The notes beneath the pieces were generated by a model. It did no database searches. It was not told the DNA's origin and saw nothing but the letters and a program-made list of their open reading frames with translations. The position numbers and the translations under genes are program-made. Below, piece by piece: positions 28,556 to 38,119 of a DNA stretch of 58,762 nt. Positions within the stretch are counted from its first letter, which is position 1. Each line of letters begins with the position of its first letter. Source of the DNA: Gammaproteobacteria bacterium (GTDB lineage Bacteria; Pseudomonadota; Gammaproteobacteria; Steroidobacterales; Woeseiaceae); the NCBI GenBank assembly GCA_029865385.1, contig JAOUGX010000014.1, positions 1-58,762 on the forward strand, given 5' to 3'.

Positions 28556-29020
28556 TCAACCCAGTGATTTGACCATGAGTGCGGCGCTGTCCGGACAGAG
28601 CTTGCTGAACTCCGGCGTCGCGCGGATCGCGGACGGCGCCTTGGCGCGCGATACGACTCGATAACCTCGCGTCGCGAAAAACGCGTCGGCGTCGATCGTC
28701 AGCAGCCACAACTCGGTCACGCCAAGTTCGTTCGCCCGGCCCTCGAGTTGCCGCAACAGTCGTGTGCCGAGACCGGACGTCCTGGTCGAAGAATCCACGA
28801 CCAACGAACGCAACAGGCCAATGCTGGCAAATCGCTGCAGCGCAACGGCGCCGACGAGTGCCTTGTCCGGTGATGAGTTGCTACTGGCAACCAGAAAATG
28901 CCGCATCGACCCGCTATCCAGGTCCGCGACTGGCAGTCCAGCGCAGGTCAGCAGATTCCTTGTTTGCGGCCAGTCCTGTTCGGTGCCCGCGCGTATTTCG
29001 ATGTCGAGTTCGCTCGTCAT
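28556..29020 (-). CDS. GNAT acetyltransferase, ArsN2-like
   Basis: The 154-residue protein has the GNAT acetyl-CoA motif (LVVDSSTRTSGLGTRLL) and the C-terminal tail EFSKLCPDSAALM, which resembles the LCPxSA tail of ArsN2. ArsN2-type proteins are named for arsenic operons, but no ars gene is in the window, so an arsenic role is unsupported here. Its start overlaps the btuF stop by 4 bases (ATGA), so it is translationally coupled as the last gene of ampD-ampE-btuF. The acceptor substrate is unknown. Confidence 0.82.
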   Translation of the reverse strand: MTSELDIEIRAGTEQDWPQTRNLLTCAGLPVADLDSGSMRHFLVASSNSSPDKALVGAVALQRFASIGLLRSLVVDSSTRTSGLGTRLLRQLEGRANELGVTELWLLTIDADAFFATRGYRVVSRAKAPSAIRATPEFSKLCPDSAALMVKSLG

Positions 29021-29898
29021 GCGGCGTCTGAATATTGATCGCGGCGTTGCCGGGCGGACTCGAGTGCGTCGCAGATAGCGTCTGCGGCCTGCAATAAGCG
29101 TAGCGTCGGACGGCCCAGTTCCGAAGCTGGCAGCAGGAAGTGATTACCGAAGCGATTCGCGGCGAGCTGCGGCCAGCGGCGCCACTCATCGAAAATATCG
29201 GGCTGACCGGTGTCCCCGGCGAGCAACGCCTCCGGATCCCGTTCGATGACAGCCTCTACCGCAATCATCGGTGCGAGATCTTCCAGGTCCGAGAAGATGT
29301 TATGGCCTCCGCAAACAGATATCAGCTCACTGATGTAATGATCGGAATTCACGGTATACAGTGGCCGCATCGATACCTGGTAAAAAACCCGGATCGGCTC
29401 TGCCGCCGCAAAGCGCGCTTTGCGTGAGGCGATCTCACTCAGAAAATCTTCCGCCAGCACGCGCGCGTACCCGGCTCTGCCGGTCAGGCTGCCGATTTGC
29501 CCGATCGCGCCTGCCACATCCGCCAGGCTTGTCGATCGCACCACTTCGACACGAAAACCGGCCATGCGCAGCTGGTCAATGACGTGCGCCGGTGTGCCGC
29601 TCTCCCAGGCCAGTAACAGGTTGGGCCGCAACAGGGCGAGTTTTTCACGGTCCGTGATGAACGCGTCACTGACGACCGGCAGACCGAGCGCCGCCTCCGG
29701 GTAGTCGGTAAACGAGCTGACGCCGACCAGCAGATCACCCGCCCCGACAGCAAACACGAGTTCTGCTAGGTGTGGTGCCAGCGTGACGATGCGAAGCTCC
29801 GTCGTCTCGCCTGGCACTTTCGCAGCATCCTCGACGGGAGTCCTGTCGCAGGCAGCCAGGACAATCAGAATCGCCGCAATAGCTGCGGCCGGTTTCAC
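29017..29898 (-). CDS. btuF: Cobalamin-binding ABC substrate-binding lipoprotein (BtuF-like)
   Basis: Periplasmic helical-backbone (class III) binding protein. The 293 residues start with a lipoprotein signal (VLAAC, Cys17), then RIVTLAPHLAELVFAVGAGDLLVGVSS, the BtuF/FhuD family opening, with LPVVSD and LRPNLLLAWESG. The C-terminal half includes VNSDHYISELISVCGGHNIF. The expected partners are the BtuC permease (12.1 kb) and BtuD ATPase (26.2 kb), both elsewhere in the window. ATGA overlaps couple it to ampE upstream and to the ArsN2-like gene downstream. It is a lipoprotein, whereas E. coli BtuF is soluble. Confidence 0.9.
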   Translation of the reverse strand: MKPAAAIAAILIVLAACDRTPVEDAAKVPGETTELRIVTLAPHLAELVFAVGAGDLLVGVSSFTDYPEAALGLPVVSDAFITDREKLALLRPNLLLAWESGTPAHVIDQLRMAGFRVEVVRSTSLADVAGAIGQIGSLTGRAGYARVLAEDFLSEIASRKARFAAAEPIRVFYQVSMRPLYTVNSDHYISELISVCGGHNIFSDLEDLAPMIAVEAVIERDPEALLAGDTGQPDIFDEWRRWPQLAANRFGNHFLLPASELGRPTLRLLQAADAICDALESARQRRDQYSDAA

Positions 29899-30803
29899 AG
29901 GAAAAAGCCGTACAGAGTCATTGCAGCAATAACAGCTGCCCAGATAATCAGCAGGCGGAACAACATTTCCTTGACCGCGCCTGCGCCACGGATCGCCCGC
30001 TCGACATCCGACTCATCGTCGCCGCGCTGCAGCGCCAATGCACCGGAACCGACCCGCGCCAGCAGCAACTCGCTTTGCTCACTGTGCGTGAGCGACGCCT
30101 GGCTCGCCACGTTTCGCCACGCGCCGAGCGCGCTTTCGAAGCTGCCGGCCATTGCAAAACCTATTGCCGTCAGTCGTGCCGGCAGCCAGGCCAGCCAACC
30201 GTGCAACAAACGTGCGGCGTCCGAGGCGCGATTCGACCTGCTCTCGCCTGCCCGTCGCGACTCGCCGAAAACTGCACGTCGGCGCATCAGGTCGGTAACG
30301 CGATAGGACCAGGCCCCGAATGGTCCGAGCAGCACGAACCAGAAGATAACGGCGAATACGCGATTGTTTGCCTGTACGCAAGCCGCCTCTTCGACCAGTC
30401 GGATTCGCTCGTCGCTGTCCTGAGGCGGGTCTTTTTCGGTCAGCGCACGGGTCGAGCGGCTGATCTCGTCGGCATCTCCCGATTGCAGTGCATTGCAGTA
30501 TTCGTCGATTTCCTCGCCGATGTCTTTCGGGCCCAGCGAGAAAAACAAAACCAGAATGGCGAGTACCATATACGGGTAGCCACTGAGTTTGTCGCCTGCG
30601 ATAAAGATAACCAGGAACACCGGCAATACCAGGATTGCAGCCAGCAACACGACAGGGATCAGCGCCGGCAGACTGCCAAACCTGCCAACCTGGCGAAATC
30701 CCGCATCAATCAGATGGTCGAGCCAGCGCAGCTCACGCAAATGAAACAACTGGGTAGCCAGTCGCTCGATGAGCAGTCCGATAAGCAGTGCGATCAGTTT
30801 CAT
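29895..30803 (-). CDS. ampE: Regulatory signalling modulator protein AmpE
   Basis: Inner-membrane protein linked with AmpD in cell-wall recycling and beta-lactamase control; its chemistry is not established. From the ATG at 30803 it has 302 residues, opening MKLIALLIGLLIERLATQ, with membrane helices at about 45-72, 80-95, 150-170 and the C-terminal end (about 280-300). The family motifs FFSLGPKDIGEEIDEY and AACVQANNRVFAVIFWF match AmpE. The ORF begins at an earlier TTG (30821), but the ATG fits the family. It lies 28 nt after ampD and its stop overlaps the btuF start. Confidence 0.93.
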   Translation of the reverse strand: MKLIALLIGLLIERLATQLFHLRELRWLDHLIDAGFRQVGRFGSLPALIPVVLLAAILVLPVFLVIFIAGDKLSGYPYMVLAILVLFFSLGPKDIGEEIDEYCNALQSGDADEISRSTRALTEKDPPQDSDERIRLVEEAACVQANNRVFAVIFWFVLLGPFGAWSYRVTDLMRRRAVFGESRRAGESRSNRASDAARLLHGWLAWLPARLTAIGFAMAGSFESALGAWRNVASQASLTHSEQSELLLARVGSGALALQRGDDESDVERAIRGAGAVKEMLFRLLIIWAAVIAAMTLYGFFL

Positions 30804-30831
30804 GTTTCTCTTTCGTGGCAAGCCCGACGCA

Positions 30832-31407
30832 TCACGGCATCAACCCATCATACAAGCGTGGCCAGTCGAAAACAGGACCCGGATCAGTCTTTCGTCCGGG
30901 AGATACGTCACAGTGACCGGCTACCGTACGAATTGATATCGTCGGGTAAGCTTTGCAAATTGCACTGATCACAGCTGCCAGTTGCTCGTATTGCGGATCT
31001 GTGTAGGGATCCTGATCTGTTCCTTCGAGCTCGATTCCCAGCGAGAAATCATTGCAGCGCCTACGCCCGCGGAATCGGGACTCGCCGGCGTGCCAGGCGC
31101 GACGGTTGAAAGGCACGAATTGCACGACTGAGCCGTCGCGGCGGATCAGCAGGTGCGACGACACCTCCGTTCCGCGGATTTCCTGAAAGTAGGGATGTGC
31201 ATCCCAATCCAGTCGGTTCGTGAAAAGTTGCTCGATCTCGGGGCCACCGAATTCCCCCGGTGGCAGGCTGATCCCGTGGACGACGATCAACTCCGGCTGA
31301 CACCCCTCCGGCCTGTCGTCCTGATTCGGCGACGGGCACTGCACAGAGGGAGCGAGGATCCCCGTGGACGGGTCCACCCGGTAGCAGAGATCCTGGTCGC
31401 TGTTCAT
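30832..31407 (-). CDS. ampD: 1,6-anhydro-N-acetylmuramyl-L-alanine amidase AmpD
   Basis: Cytosolic zinc amidase removing the peptide from anhydro-muropeptides, which also lowers AmpR induction. From the ATG at 31407 (AGGA 8-12 nt upstream) the protein has 191 residues. It has the zinc and catalytic residues of the family: His in LIVVHGISLPPGEFGG, Glu in FSLGIELEGTD, and His/Asp in AGHCDVSPGRKTDPGP. It has no signal peptide. ATG 31416 is an alternative start; the frame stays open to 31521. First gene of ampD-ampE-btuF-GNAT. Its product feeds the same recycling route as AnmK at 4.5 kb. Confidence 0.94.
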   Translation of the reverse strand: MNSDQDLCYRVDPSTGILAPSVQCPSPNQDDRPEGCQPELIVVHGISLPPGEFGGPEIEQLFTNRLDWDAHPYFQEIRGTEVSSHLLIRRDGSVVQFVPFNRRAWHAGESRFRGRRRCNDFSLGIELEGTDQDPYTDPQYEQLAAVISAICKAYPTISIRTVAGHCDVSPGRKTDPGPVFDWPRLYDGLMP

Positions 31408-31489
31408 GTTCGGCATCCTGGCATCGCCAAATCGGGCCGGGGCAATTTTGACACAGCCAATGCCGGAAATGCCTAATGTCGGCATGTCC

Positions 31490-32218
31490 ATGACCCGACT
31501 GTACGTACCCGAATGTGCCAAAGCCGGCGAAGAACTGTGGCTCGAGGGTGAACGAGCGCACTATCTGAGTCGTGTCCTGCGTATTCGTAGCGGCGACAGT
31601 CTGGTGGTCTTTGACGGTACCGGAGGTGAGTACGAAACCACAGTCGGCGCAATAAGCCGGCAACGGGTGCAGTTACTGCCCGGCGAGTTTTCTCCGCGCG
31701 ATATCGAATCACCGCTGGCAATCCGGCTCATTCAAGGCATTTCGCGCGGCGATCGGATGGATATTGTCGTGCAGAAGGCAACCGAATTGGGCGTGTGGAG
31801 AATTTCGCCGGTCTTCACCGAATTTTCCATCGTGCGGCTCGATCCGGATCGGCAGGAAAAAAAGATCTATCACTGGCAACGTATTGCACAGAGCGCTTGC
31901 GAGCAGTGCGGACGAAACGTGGTTCCGCAAATCGACAGTCCGCAACCCCTGTCTGCGTTGCTCGAGGCACCACCAGTCGGGACTTGCATAGCGCTCGTTC
32001 CCGGCGGTGCGTCAGGGCTTGCCGATTTGCCGCGCGTCGAAGCTCCGCTGACGCTCCTGATCGGCCCGGAGGGAGGCTTGAGCGAAATGGAATGTGCTCG
32101 GGCCATCGAGCAGGGTTTCCGGACGCTGTCCCTGGGACCGCGAATTCTGCGCACGGAAACGGCAGCACTGGCCGCACTTACGGTGTTACAGGTGCGCTTC
32201 GGTGATCTTTCGGGCTAG
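31490..32218 (+). CDS. rsmE: 16S rRNA (uracil(1498)-N(3))-methyltransferase
   Basis: Methylates U1498 of 16S rRNA with SAM, using the SPOUT knotted fold. From the ATG at 31490 it has 242 residues (E. coli RsmE 243). The N-terminal PUA-like domain reads AHYLSRVLRIRSGDSLVVFDG, and the C-terminal knot includes LLIGPEGGLSEMECARAIEQG and SLGPRILRTETAALAAL. The nearby ATG at 31484 is also possible; extension to 31406 lacks homology and overlaps divergent ampD. Divergently transcribed from ampD. Confidence 0.95.
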   Translation: MTRLYVPECAKAGEELWLEGERAHYLSRVLRIRSGDSLVVFDGTGGEYETTVGAISRQRVQLLPGEFSPRDIESPLAIRLIQGISRGDRMDIVVQKATELGVWRISPVFTEFSIVRLDPDRQEKKIYHWQRIAQSACEQCGRNVVPQIDSPQPLSALLEAPPVGTCIALVPGGASGLADLPRVEAPLTLLIGPEGGLSEMECARAIEQGFRTLSLGPRILRTETAALAALTVLQVRFGDLSG

Positions 32219-32234
32219 TACCGTACCGGCGAGG

Positions 32235-32705
32235 TCACGCCTGCAACGTTTCCTCGGCGATCATCAATTCGATTTTTTCGAGGTCGGGGATAAGGGGATA
32301 CTCGTTGATCATTTTGACTTTGCAGAGGATTGGGGCGCTATCAGCCCAGCCGTCCGCTGAATCGAGGCGCAGCACCTGCCGGTTGACCCGAACCAGCTGC
32401 GGAAATCCCTGCGTAAGGACGCCGAAGTAGCCGATCTTCAGCCTTCCGCTGGTCGAATAGAAAACGACGATGCGGGTTCTGCCGGTCGGCGCGGGTATGT
32501 CCTTGCCGATCATGCCTTCGAATGACACAACCGGCAGCGCGCGGCCGTTCCAGTTGACCGAGCCCACCATCCAGTTCTCGCCGCCCTGCGAAACATCCGC
32601 CTTGCCGAAACGCACGACCTCGGCAACACAAGCTCGCGGCACGATCAGGCGATCTTCCGCCAGCGGCACCAACAAGCTGTAAAGCTCTTCCGATTCGTCG
32701 CTCAT
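32235..32705 (-). CDS. chpC: CheW-like adaptor ChpC
   Basis: A 156-residue protein consisting of one CheW domain (LVPLAEDRLIVPRACVAEVVRF...MVGSVNWNGRALPVVSFEGM). It is the last gene of the Pil-Chp operon and its start overlaps the chpA stop by 4 bases. In P. aeruginosa ChpC is the second CheW homologue of the system and couples receptors to the ChpA kinase. The name rests on position and domain; PilI is the other CheW, at 40.2 kb. Confidence 0.88.
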   Translation of the reverse strand: MSDESEELYSLLVPLAEDRLIVPRACVAEVVRFGKADVSQGGENWMVGSVNWNGRALPVVSFEGMIGKDIPAPTGRTRIVVFYSTSGRLKIGYFGVLTQGFPQLVRVNRQVLRLDSADGWADSAPILCKVKMINEYPLIPDLEKIELMIAEETLQA

Positions 32706-35700
32706 GCCAGCTGGATACCCCGTTCCTCGAGCAGACGCCGAATGGATTCCAGAAGCCGCGAGTCCTGGTACGGTTTGCCGAGATAATCATTGACGCCGAT
32801 TTCGATTGCCCTTGCCCTGTGCTTGTCGCCGCTTCGCGAGGTAATCATGATGATCGGCACGTCTGCGACGCGCTCGTCATTGCGGACATGCTTGGCAAAT
32901 TCGTAGCCATCCATGCGCGGCATTTCGATGTCGAGCAAAATAATATCGGGTTTGCTTTCGGACAATACGCTGATGGCGTCCAGCCCGTCCTTCGCCGTGG
33001 CAACGCGCATGCCGTTGCGCTGCAGGAATCGCTCCATGACACGCCTCACGGTAATCGAATCGTCGACGACCAGCGCAAGGGGTCGTTGGTCCGATGGTGT
33101 GGGTGCTGCCTTCTTCAGCTCGACTACCGGCGCACCCTGTCGCACCAGCGCATTGATATCGAGAATCAGGACGATCCTGCCGTCGCCCAGAATGGTTGCG
33201 CCTGAAATACCGCGCACACTCGATAGCTGCGGACCCAGAGACTTCACGACGATTTCCTGGCTGGCAATCATCTCGTCGGTCAGCAATGCTGCCGAATGGT
33301 CTCCAGCACGCACCAGAATGACCGGCACGAAGGTGTCGTCTTCCGGCAGCTTTGCCGACTGTCCACCGAGATACATGCCGAGATGGCGGAAGCGGTAGGT
33401 CTGCTCGCCATACTCATAGCTCGGCTCGCTGTGACTTAACATTCGCTCGAGCTCAGCCCTCGAAATTCTTGCAACGCCCTCGACCGTTGGCAGTGGCAGT
33501 GCGTAAACCTCGTCGCCGGTTCGAACGATAAGTGCCTGCGTTATGGCCAGCGTAAACGGCAATCGAATGGTGAAATTGGTTCCCTGGCCGGTTACTGACG
33601 AGATTTGCAGCGAGCCACCCAGTTTCTTGATCTCATTCGCAACGACGTCCATGCCGACGCCGCGGCCGGCGGTCTGCGTGACGCTGCTCGCCGTGCTGAA
33701 GCCCGGCGTCAGGATAAGCTGCATGATCTCTTCGTCGGAGACTTTGCTGTCCGGCTTCAACAGGCCTTTTTCAAATGCCTTGCGGCGAATAGCGGCGACA
33801 TTCAGTCCGCTGCCGTCGTCCGCGACGTCGATCACCATCTCGGCGCCTTCCCGATGCAGACGAATCGTGATGCGGCCGGTAGCCGGCTTGCCGGCGGCCT
33901 GCCGGGCATCCGGCTTTTCGATGCCATGGGCGACGGCATTTCGCATCATGTGCTCGAACGGTGGCAGCATCTTGTCCAGCACCTGGCGGTCCAGCTCGCC
34001 GGAGGCACCCTCGACAGCCAGTTCGGCACGTTTGCCTGATTCAACGGCTGCCTGTCGCACGAGCCGCGTCAGCCGCGGCACATGTCGTTGAAACGGGACC
34101 ATGCGGGTGCGCATCAGGCCGTCTTGCAGCTCGGCCGTAACACGCTGCTGCTGCACCAGCAGGGTTTCCGCCTCGGAAATCTGTGCCCGCAACAGGTCCT
34201 TGAGGCTGTTCAGGTCATTTGCCGATTCTGCCAGTGCGCGCGACAACTGCTGGATGTTCGAGTATCGATCGAGTTCCAGAGGATCAAAATCCTGTGCCAC
34301 CAGCGTTTCCTGATGACCATGCATGATCTGCGCTTCGGTTTCGATCTCCAGCTTGCGCAGCTGGTCGCGCAGGCGCGCGACGGTCTGTTCAAGCTCTTCA
34401 ACATGAAATTCGATCGTCTTGACCTGCTGACTCAGGCGCGAGTGGTAAATGCTGATTTCGCCCGCGGCGTTCAGCAAGTCTTCCAGCAACTCGGCATCGA
34501 TGCGCGCGAATTCCTGCCGTGCTTCTCCGCCTCTTGACGGCAATGGCCTGACTTCCGCAAGCGCTGCCGGTTCTATTGATTCCTGAAGTGGCGTAGTCGA
34601 CGGCACCGGGCGGGGTGGCGGCTTTTCGGCTCGAGCGGGCTTTTCCGCTTCGACAGGCGGCGGCGGTTCCGGCGCCTTTGCCGGTTCAACATGCGGCGGC
34701 TCGGGTTCCGGCGCAGCCTGCTGGCGCGCAGCGATCTCCTGCACCTCGGCGTTCAGCGGTGAATCAACGATGACCATGCTGACGGTATCTTCCGGCTCGA
34801 TCGAAAATTCGACGGAAACGGAATCGCCTGTGTCGAGATCCTCTTCCTCAGCGGCCGGTGTTTCGACAGGGGCAGCGGGAATCTCGCCCGAATTGATACG
34901 GCGAATTCGCGACTCGAGTTCGGCGGCGGGCGACACTTTCTTTCCCGCAATTACCGTGTCCCGCATTCGATGCAGCTCATCGATGCTTTGCTGAAGTATT
35001 TCATCGGTCTGTGGAGTCGCATCAATCCGGCCATCGTCGATATTGATCAGCAGCGTTTCCAGTTCATGGCTCAGGTTACCCATCGCCGCAATGCCAGACA
35101 TGCGTGCGCCGCCTTTCAAGGTGTGCAGGTGGCGTTTGAGCTCCTCGACATGTTCTCGCGCTTTCTTGTTTTTGCTCCAGGCAGCCAGTGCCTGGTCCGC
35201 GGCTTCCAGAAGCTCGGCCGCCTCCTCGGAGAAAATCGCAGCAATCTCCGCGTCGTATCCTGCCTCGTCGCTGATCTCTTCCTGCACTTCCTCGACGATT
35301 GCGTCCTCTGGCTCCGTATCCGCATCGGGCTCAGGTAATGGCTGCACAGAATTAGCAAGATTGTTCAGATGCTCGATTAGCACAGCAAAGTTGCTGCGGC
35401 TGCGCTCTGATTGGTTGATGTCGCCGACGATTGTGGCAATTGCTTTGGCACCTGCCTTCAGCGCATCCACACCGGATTGCTGAAAGCCCACCTTATGATC
35501 GTAGACGCGCCGAACCAGCCTGTTGAGCGCGCCGGCGACTGCGACACCACGCTCAACATTGGCCATATTTGCGCTGCCATGCAGCGTATGGCAGGCGCGA
35601 TGCAGTTTGTCTGTCACATGAAACGGCGGCCGGTGTCCTCTGCAAGCCTCGATGTAATCGTGGATGACCTTCAGGTGACCGGCGGTCTCCTTGGAGAATA

Positions 35701-38077
35701 TGTCCAGCAGTACCGGATCCATCTCGAGCGGCGTCGGCTCAGGCGCTTTCGCGACGTCGCTGCGCGGTGCAATCGTCAATATCGCGGCATTCGGGTCGCC
35801 ATCGGCAAATGCGGCCGCGCGGGCCATAAAGAGACTGACATCCGACAGGGGTTCTGTGCCAACTTCCAGTTGCTCGACGAGCTCTGGAACAACGGCCGCC
35901 GCCTGCGAGATGAAGTTCACCATCGGCGGCGTCCGAGCGAGCGTCCGATTGATCAGTTTGTTCAGTAGGTTTTCGATCGCCCAGGAATACTCGCCTATCC
36001 GTTCGGCGCCAACCATACGGCCGCTGCCCTTCAGCGTGTGGAATGACCGCCTTACCGTAATCAAAGTTTCCATATCGTCCGGCGCTTCAGCCCATTGCGG
36101 CAGGTTGCGCTTGATGGACACGATTTCTTCCTTTGCTTCCTCGATAAAGAGCTCGAGAAGTTCCGGATCGAGGTGCTCCGCATTGCGCGAGACAACCGCC
36201 ATCGGCATGACCTCGGTCGCCTGCAGCGGAGCGGGCTGAGAAGCCTGCGCAGCCGCAATCTCCTCGCGCGAAGCGCGCATCGTTTGCGCCGCCGGCGGTT
36301 CCTCTGTCTTCTCCTTCGTCAGCCGGATTTCCAGGTCGCGAAGGACGGCGAGGCAAGCCTCCGCGTTATCAAGCATGTACCAGGGTTCGCGACGCCCCGC
36401 CTTGACCGTCTCCATGTAGTACTCGATGCTGACGATTGCATCCGCGAGCCGATCTGTCTCTTTTTGCGTCAGTCGGCGCGGGCCGCTGCCGCGCAGTGAT
36501 AACAGCAGCAGGTTGCCGACACGATCGACAACCTCCATTGCGCGGGTCTTGTTCAGCATCAACAGGCCCGCCTTGATGCCACGTATCAATGCGGGGATGC
36601 TGTCAAGGCCGTGGGAATCTCCTGGTGACGTGAGACTCTGGCTGAAGGTTTCCTTGATGCGCGCAAGATTGATTATGCTTTCGCGCATTACGGCTTCGGC
36701 AACCTGCGTGTAATCCGGATCGGCCGAGTCGACAACCCTGCCGTCCTCTCCAGGCGGCACGGGTTCCTCGGGTGAAATCAGCCGTACCAGCTGTCTGTCG
36801 AGTCGATCCTCGACTTTCAGAAGTGTTGAAGCGATTTCCAGAATGGTCTGCTCTTTGGCGACGCCGCCGCGCTGTACGATCGTTTTGAGCGACTCGATTT
36901 CCGATTCGATATCGCCGCGTAGCTCCCCGAGACCGAGGACGCCTAGCGTGTCGCTGATTTTTTTCAGCAGATCGAGTTGTGGTACCAGTTCGGACGGTTT
37001 GTTCATACCTGTCCGCACATAGATATCCAGCACGTCTTTTACCCGCGCAAGATCTTCCTTGATTGCGGAAGCGACGGTCTGCATGAGCTTGACGCTGGGC
37101 GCCGACAGGCTTTCACGGGCATGCTCGACCTGCTCATCGCCTGGCAGCAACTCAGACAGATTGAACGCGGCCCGAATCTCGCTGATACGCTCGCCCGCAT
37201 TGCTCGACCGAGCTACGTAGTAAAGGAGATTGTTCAGCAGGTCGGTGACAGGGTGCTCGTCGAATGCCGTTTCACCCTTGTCGATCATCAGCTTCATCTG
37301 GCGATCGGCCTGGCCCAGCAGCCGCTTCAGCGCAACGGATGTCTCGAGACCGCCGTTCTGCAGAGACTCCAGCACTCCGCCGACCACCCACCAGAGCTGG
37401 AACATGTCATCCCGGTTCGCCGCCCGCTGCAGCGCGGCAGCAACGCTGCTCAACGTTTTCAGGTGCCGCGTGGCATCGCCACCTTTTATCCACCCCAGTA
37501 GCGCAAGCTGGAACTTCGGTCGTAACTTGGTTGCAACGAAAACCGGATCTTCGCCGCTCGCTTCACGCAGCTTGCTGTCCGGAGCTTTCTTGTTCGGCGA
37601 CAGGTTGAGCAGCAGCAGAGTACCTTCCGACAGCAGCGGACGGCCCCTTGCCGCTCGAAGGTCATTGAGCATGGGCAGCAACACAAGCGCGATATCGCGA
37701 CCGCCACCGAGCAATCTTTCGATATAGATCGGAAGCTGGACCATTGCGCGAGTCAGCGCATCCAGCCCGTCTTCCCGGCCCTTGCCGGCACGCAAATTGG
37801 CGAGATAACTGCAAACCTCCTGCATTTCCTCGGCGAGAAGCGCAGCGCCGTAGGTCTCGGTCATCTTCAGCGCGCCGGATACCTGGTGCAATAATTGACC
37901 GCTGCGTACCAGTGCAGCGGACCCACCGCGGCCGTCCACGCAATCTTCCAGCGCCAGGTGCGCATTGCGAATGCTTTCCATCAGCTCCTGGCTGATGACG
38001 GCAAGCGCCGAAGCGGAGGAATCGAATCCTCCGCCGATGTCGCGTCGCTGCTCCTGGATGCCGGTGTCGCTGCTCAT
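32702..38077 (-). CDS. chpA: Hybrid chemosensory kinase ChpA (Hpt-HATPase-CheW-REC)
   Basis: Central kinase of the twitching-motility chemosensory system. In 1791 residues it holds degenerate Hpt-like N-terminal segments (about 30-600). Three clear Hpt domains follow, with phosphoacceptor His at 680 (SFHTLKGSG), 830 (ACHTLHGSA) and 985 (HLHTLKGGA). A Pro/Ala/Glu linker (1060-1190), dimerisation helices, HATPase (about 1360-1510; N-box HMMRNAVAHG, GRGVGMD), CheW domain (1510-1645) and a C-terminal receiver with D1716 (LLDIEMP) complete it. P. aeruginosa ChpA is larger (about 2500). Expected targets are PilG and PilH, encoded in the same operon. The 4-base overlap with chpC implies coupled translation. 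Confidence 0.96.
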   Translation of the reverse strand: MSSDTGIQEQRRDIGGGFDSSASALAVISQELMESIRNAHLALEDCVDGRGGSAALVRSGQLLHQVSGALKMTETYGAALLAEEMQEVCSYLANLRAGKGREDGLDALTRAMVQLPIYIERLLGGGRDIALVLLPMLNDLRAARGRPLLSEGTLLLLNLSPNKKAPDSKLREASGEDPVFVATKLRPKFQLALLGWIKGGDATRHLKTLSSVAAALQRAANRDDMFQLWWVVGGVLESLQNGGLETSVALKRLLGQADRQMKLMIDKGETAFDEHPVTDLLNNLLYYVARSSNAGERISEIRAAFNLSELLPGDEQVEHARESLSAPSVKLMQTVASAIKEDLARVKDVLDIYVRTGMNKPSELVPQLDLLKKISDTLGVLGLGELRGDIESEIESLKTIVQRGGVAKEQTILEIASTLLKVEDRLDRQLVRLISPEEPVPPGEDGRVVDSADPDYTQVAEAVMRESIINLARIKETFSQSLTSPGDSHGLDSIPALIRGIKAGLLMLNKTRAMEVVDRVGNLLLLSLRGSGPRRLTQKETDRLADAIVSIEYYMETVKAGRREPWYMLDNAEACLAVLRDLEIRLTKEKTEEPPAAQTMRASREEIAAAQASQPAPLQATEVMPMAVVSRNAEHLDPELLELFIEEAKEEIVSIKRNLPQWAEAPDDMETLITVRRSFHTLKGSGRMVGAERIGEYSWAIENLLNKLINRTLARTPPMVNFISQAAAVVPELVEQLEVGTEPLSDVSLFMARAAAFADGDPNAAILTIAPRSDVAKAPEPTPLEMDPVLLDIFSKETAGHLKVIHDYIEACRGHRPPFHVTDKLHRACHTLHGSANMANVERGVAVAGALNRLVRRVYDHKVGFQQSGVDALKAGAKAIATIVGDINQSERSRSNFAVLIEHLNNLANSVQPLPEPDADTEPEDAIVEEVQEEISDEAGYDAEIAAIFSEEAAELLEAADQALAAWSKNKKAREHVEELKRHLHTLKGGARMSGIAAMGNLSHELETLLINIDDGRIDATPQTDEILQQSIDELHRMRDTVIAGKKVSPAAELESRIRRINSGEIPAAPVETPAAEEEDLDTGDSVSVEFSIEPEDTVSMVIVDSPLNAEVQEIAARQQAAPEPEPPHVEPAKAPEPPPPVEAEKPARAEKPPPRPVPSTTPLQESIEPAALAEVRPLPSRGGEARQEFARIDAELLEDLLNAAGEISIYHSRLSQQVKTIEFHVEELEQTVARLRDQLRKLEIETEAQIMHGHQETLVAQDFDPLELDRYSNIQQLSRALAESANDLNSLKDLLRAQISEAETLLVQQQRVTAELQDGLMRTRMVPFQRHVPRLTRLVRQAAVESGKRAELAVEGASGELDRQVLDKMLPPFEHMMRNAVAHGIEKPDARQAAGKPATGRITIRLHREGAEMVIDVADDGSGLNVAAIRRKAFEKGLLKPDSKVSDEEIMQLILTPGFSTASSVTQTAGRGVGMDVVANEIKKLGGSLQISSVTGQGTNFTIRLPFTLAITQALIVRTGDEVYALPLPTVEGVARISRAELERMLSHSEPSYEYGEQTYRFRHLGMYLGGQSAKLPEDDTFVPVILVRAGDHSAALLTDEMIASQEIVVKSLGPQLSSVRGISGATILGDGRIVLILDINALVRQGAPVVELKKAAPTPSDQRPLALVVDDSITVRRVMERFLQRNGMRVATAKDGLDAISVLSESKPDIILLDIEMPRMDGYEFAKHVRNDERVADVPIIMITSRSGDKHRARAIEIGVNDYLGKPYQDSRLLESIRRLLEERGIQLA

Positions 38078-38119
38078 TATTCCTTGCCGCAGATTACGGA
38101 TACGAATGGCCTACTGGGC

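Noticed and set aside
30075-30968. A 297-codon open frame on the plus strand
   Set aside because: Antisense to ampE, whose own frame matches the AmpE family.
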